This document shows positions 63,281 through 64,000 of a stretch of DNA of 64,000 nt, piece after piece. The notes below the pieces were generated by a model. It saw only the letters and a program-made list of their open reading frames with translations, did no database searches and was not told the DNA's origin. The DNA is from Ructibacterium gallinarum (GTDB taxonomy: Bacteria; Bacillota; Clostridia; Monoglobales; Monoglobaceae). Position 1 is the first letter of the stretch, and every line of letters starts with the position of its first letter. The DNA is taken from contig NZ_JADCKB010000010.1 in assembly GCF_014982785.1 (NCBI RefSeq), forward strand, positions 39,992 through 103,991, in the 5' to 3' direction. A program made the translations under genes and the position numbers.

Positions 63281-63356
63281 GCCTCTGTAGCTCAGTCGGT
63301 AGAGCAGGGGACTGAAAATCCCCGTGTCGGTGGTTCGATTCCGCCCGGAGGCACCA
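63281..63356 (+). tRNA. tRNA-Phe(GAA), CCA encoded
   Basis: Acceptor GCCTCTG/CGGAGGC, anticodon loop CTGAAAA (GAA), encoded CCA. 76 bases. Confidence 0.95.
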
Positions 63357-63381
63357 CGCTTCTCTTTTGGAGAAGCACTGT

Positions 63382-63456
63382 GCGGGAGTGGCTCAGTGGT
63401 AGAGCGTCACCTTGCCAAGGTGAACGTCGCGAGTTCGAATCTCGTCTTCCGCTCCA
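63382..63456 (+). tRNA. tRNA-Gly(GCC), CCA encoded
   Basis: Acceptor GCGGGAG/CTTCCGC (one G-U), anticodon loop TTGCCAA (GCC), encoded CCA. 75 bases. Confidence 0.95.
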
Positions 63457-63461
63457 AAAAA

Positions 63462-63499
63462 TATGATAAAAGACGCATATGTTTGCGTCTTTTATCATA
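63462..63499 (+). other. Perfect 16-bp hairpin between tRNA-Gly and tRNA-Cys
   Basis: TATGATAAAAGACGCA (63462-63477) pairs exactly with 63484-63499, loop TATGTT. No T-run follows; it may be a processing signal or a terminator in either direction. Confidence 0.75.
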
Positions 63500-63512
63500 C
63501 AATTAAATATAC

Positions 63513-63587
63513 GGCGCCATAGCCAAGTGGTAAGGCAGAGCTCTGCAAAAGCTTTATTCCCCAGTTCAAATCTGGGTGGCGCCTCCA
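63513..63587 (+). tRNA. tRNA-Cys(GCA), CCA encoded
   Basis: Acceptor GGCGCCA/TGGCGCC, anticodon loop CTGCAAA (GCA), encoded CCA. 75 bases. Confidence 0.95.
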
Positions 63588-63593
63588 CCACGT

Positions 63594-63627
63594 CGGAACG
63601 GACTTTGCTCCGTTCCGATTTTTGTTT
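63594..63627 (+). terminator. Terminator of the tRNA cluster
   Basis: CGGAACGGA / TCCGTTCCG (63594-63617), loop CTTTGC, then ATTTTTGTTT. Its 3' arm is the start of the tandem repeat unit. Confidence 0.88.
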
Positions 63628-63829
63628 ACACAAAAATCAGTCACACGCGCCGTCGTTCCTCCTTTTTCCCAAAAAGTGCGGCCACCGGCCGTCACTTTTC
63701 AGGAGCCCTGCGCCCGAAGATCCCGGGAGCTGTTTTTTCTTCGCTTTATCGCCTGCTGCTCCTCCTCTTTCCCACAAAGCCAACGGCTTTGCGGGAGCCT
63801 TGCGCCCAAAGAATCCGGGCGCTTTTTTT
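63608..63829. repeat. 222-bp tandem repeat, unit 1
   Basis: Identical over the visible 171 bases to 63830-64000. Contains inverted repeat GATTTTTGT/ACAAAAATC (63617-63638), a GCGGCC-centred palindrome near 63680, and two related G/C hairpins each with T-runs (CTGTTTTTTC and GCTTTTTTTC). Frames that open across it on the minus strand look non-coding. Confidence 0.9.
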
Positions 63830-64000
63830 CTCCGTTCCGATTTTTGTTTACACAAAAATCAGTCACACGCGCCGTCGTTCCTCCTTTTTCCCAAAAAGTG
63901 CGGCCACCGGCCGTCACTTTTCAGGAGCCCTGCGCCCGAAGATCCCGGGAGCTGTTTTTTCTTCGCTTTATCGCCTGCTGCTCCTCCTCTTTCCCACAAA
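63830..64000. repeat. 222-bp tandem repeat, unit 2 (cut by window edge)
   Basis: First 171 bases of a second copy, all identical to unit 1; the repeat array probably continues beyond the window. Confidence 0.9.

Noticed and set aside
63292..63633. 113-codon frame across the tRNA cluster
   Set aside because: It is read through tRNA genes on the opposite strand; such translations are common spurious database entries.
63637..63917. Two 72-codon frames in the tandem repeat
   Set aside because: They exist only because the repeat is free of stops in one direction; no ribosome binding site and full of hairpin-forming sequence.
1..64000. CRISPR array, prophage, insertion sequence or integrase
   Set aside because: No spaced direct-repeat array, transposase or phage gene was seen; the tRNA cluster carries a simple tandem repeat but no integrase or att-like duplication of a tRNA end.

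Overview
The window reads as a spore-forming Gram-positive anaerobe of the class Clostridia, with base composition near 50% G+C by eye. Reasons: the sporulation genes yqfC, yqfD, ylbJ and ytvI; the housekeeping order phoH-ybeY-dgkA-era-yqzL-recO; S-layer-homology (SLH) surface proteins; two-transmembrane AraC-type regulators; CUT1 sugar ABC genes without a linked ATPase; and an AraC-type/CAZyme organisation typical of gut or plant-fibre Clostridia. A pectin/gum-degrading gut lineage is a reasonable guess; the species cannot be fixed from the sequence alone.

Layout. 1-4.4 kb: rhamnose catabolism (rhaA partial, rhaB) facing a RpiB/LacAB isomerase, mannose-6-phosphate isomerase and a small AraC regulator. 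4.5-33.2 kb: a run of eight minus-strand genes transcribed right to left: GH88 unsaturated uronyl hydrolase, secreted PL8 lyase, secreted CE12-type acetylesterase, a giant multi-module SLH protein (about 2590 aa), an SLH protein of unknown function, an SLH-anchored heparinase-II/III-type lyase, and two GH78 rhamnosidases. 33.4-39.6 kb: membrane-bound AraC-type regulator (minus) divergent from a binding protein and two permeases (plus). 39.7-48.3 kb: GH130, an SLH beta-helix protein, a ferredoxin-type aldo/keto reductase and a GH38 alpha-mannosidase. 48.5-50.6 kb: secreted tannase-like esterase fused to stalk domains. 50.7-52.5 kb: YtvI-type permease and a HAD phosphatase. 52.5-59.3 kb: conserved minus-strand housekeeping/sporulation cluster. 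59.4-62.9 kb: ylbJ, a KduD/Ga5DH-like SDR, a cold-shock protein and Hsp33. 62.9-63.6 kb: six tRNA genes (Val, Val, Asp, Phe, Gly, Cys), then a 222-bp tandem repeat that runs off the right edge.

How it works together (inference). The lyases cut a uronic-acid polymer outside the cell, the CE12 protein removes acetyl groups, and the SLH proteins hold material at the envelope. The ABC system imports oligomers, and cytoplasmic GH88, GH78, GH38 and GH130 finish them, feeding RhaB/RhaA and ManA. The enzyme set (PL8, heparinase-like lyase, GH88, GH78, acetylesterase, alpha-mannosidase; no pectate lyase) points to an acetylated acidic heteropolysaccharide with rhamnose, uronate and perhaps mannose, rather than plain homogalacturonan.

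The most notable signal is a 24-bp element in the same register, overlapping the -35 hexamer, in the promoters of the GH88-PL8 unit, the CE12-SLH unit and (weaker) the membrane AraC regulator itself. It is a candidate operator for this regulator. A second notable point is an unassigned module of about 200 residues repeated in the giant SLH protein and present in the CE12 protein.
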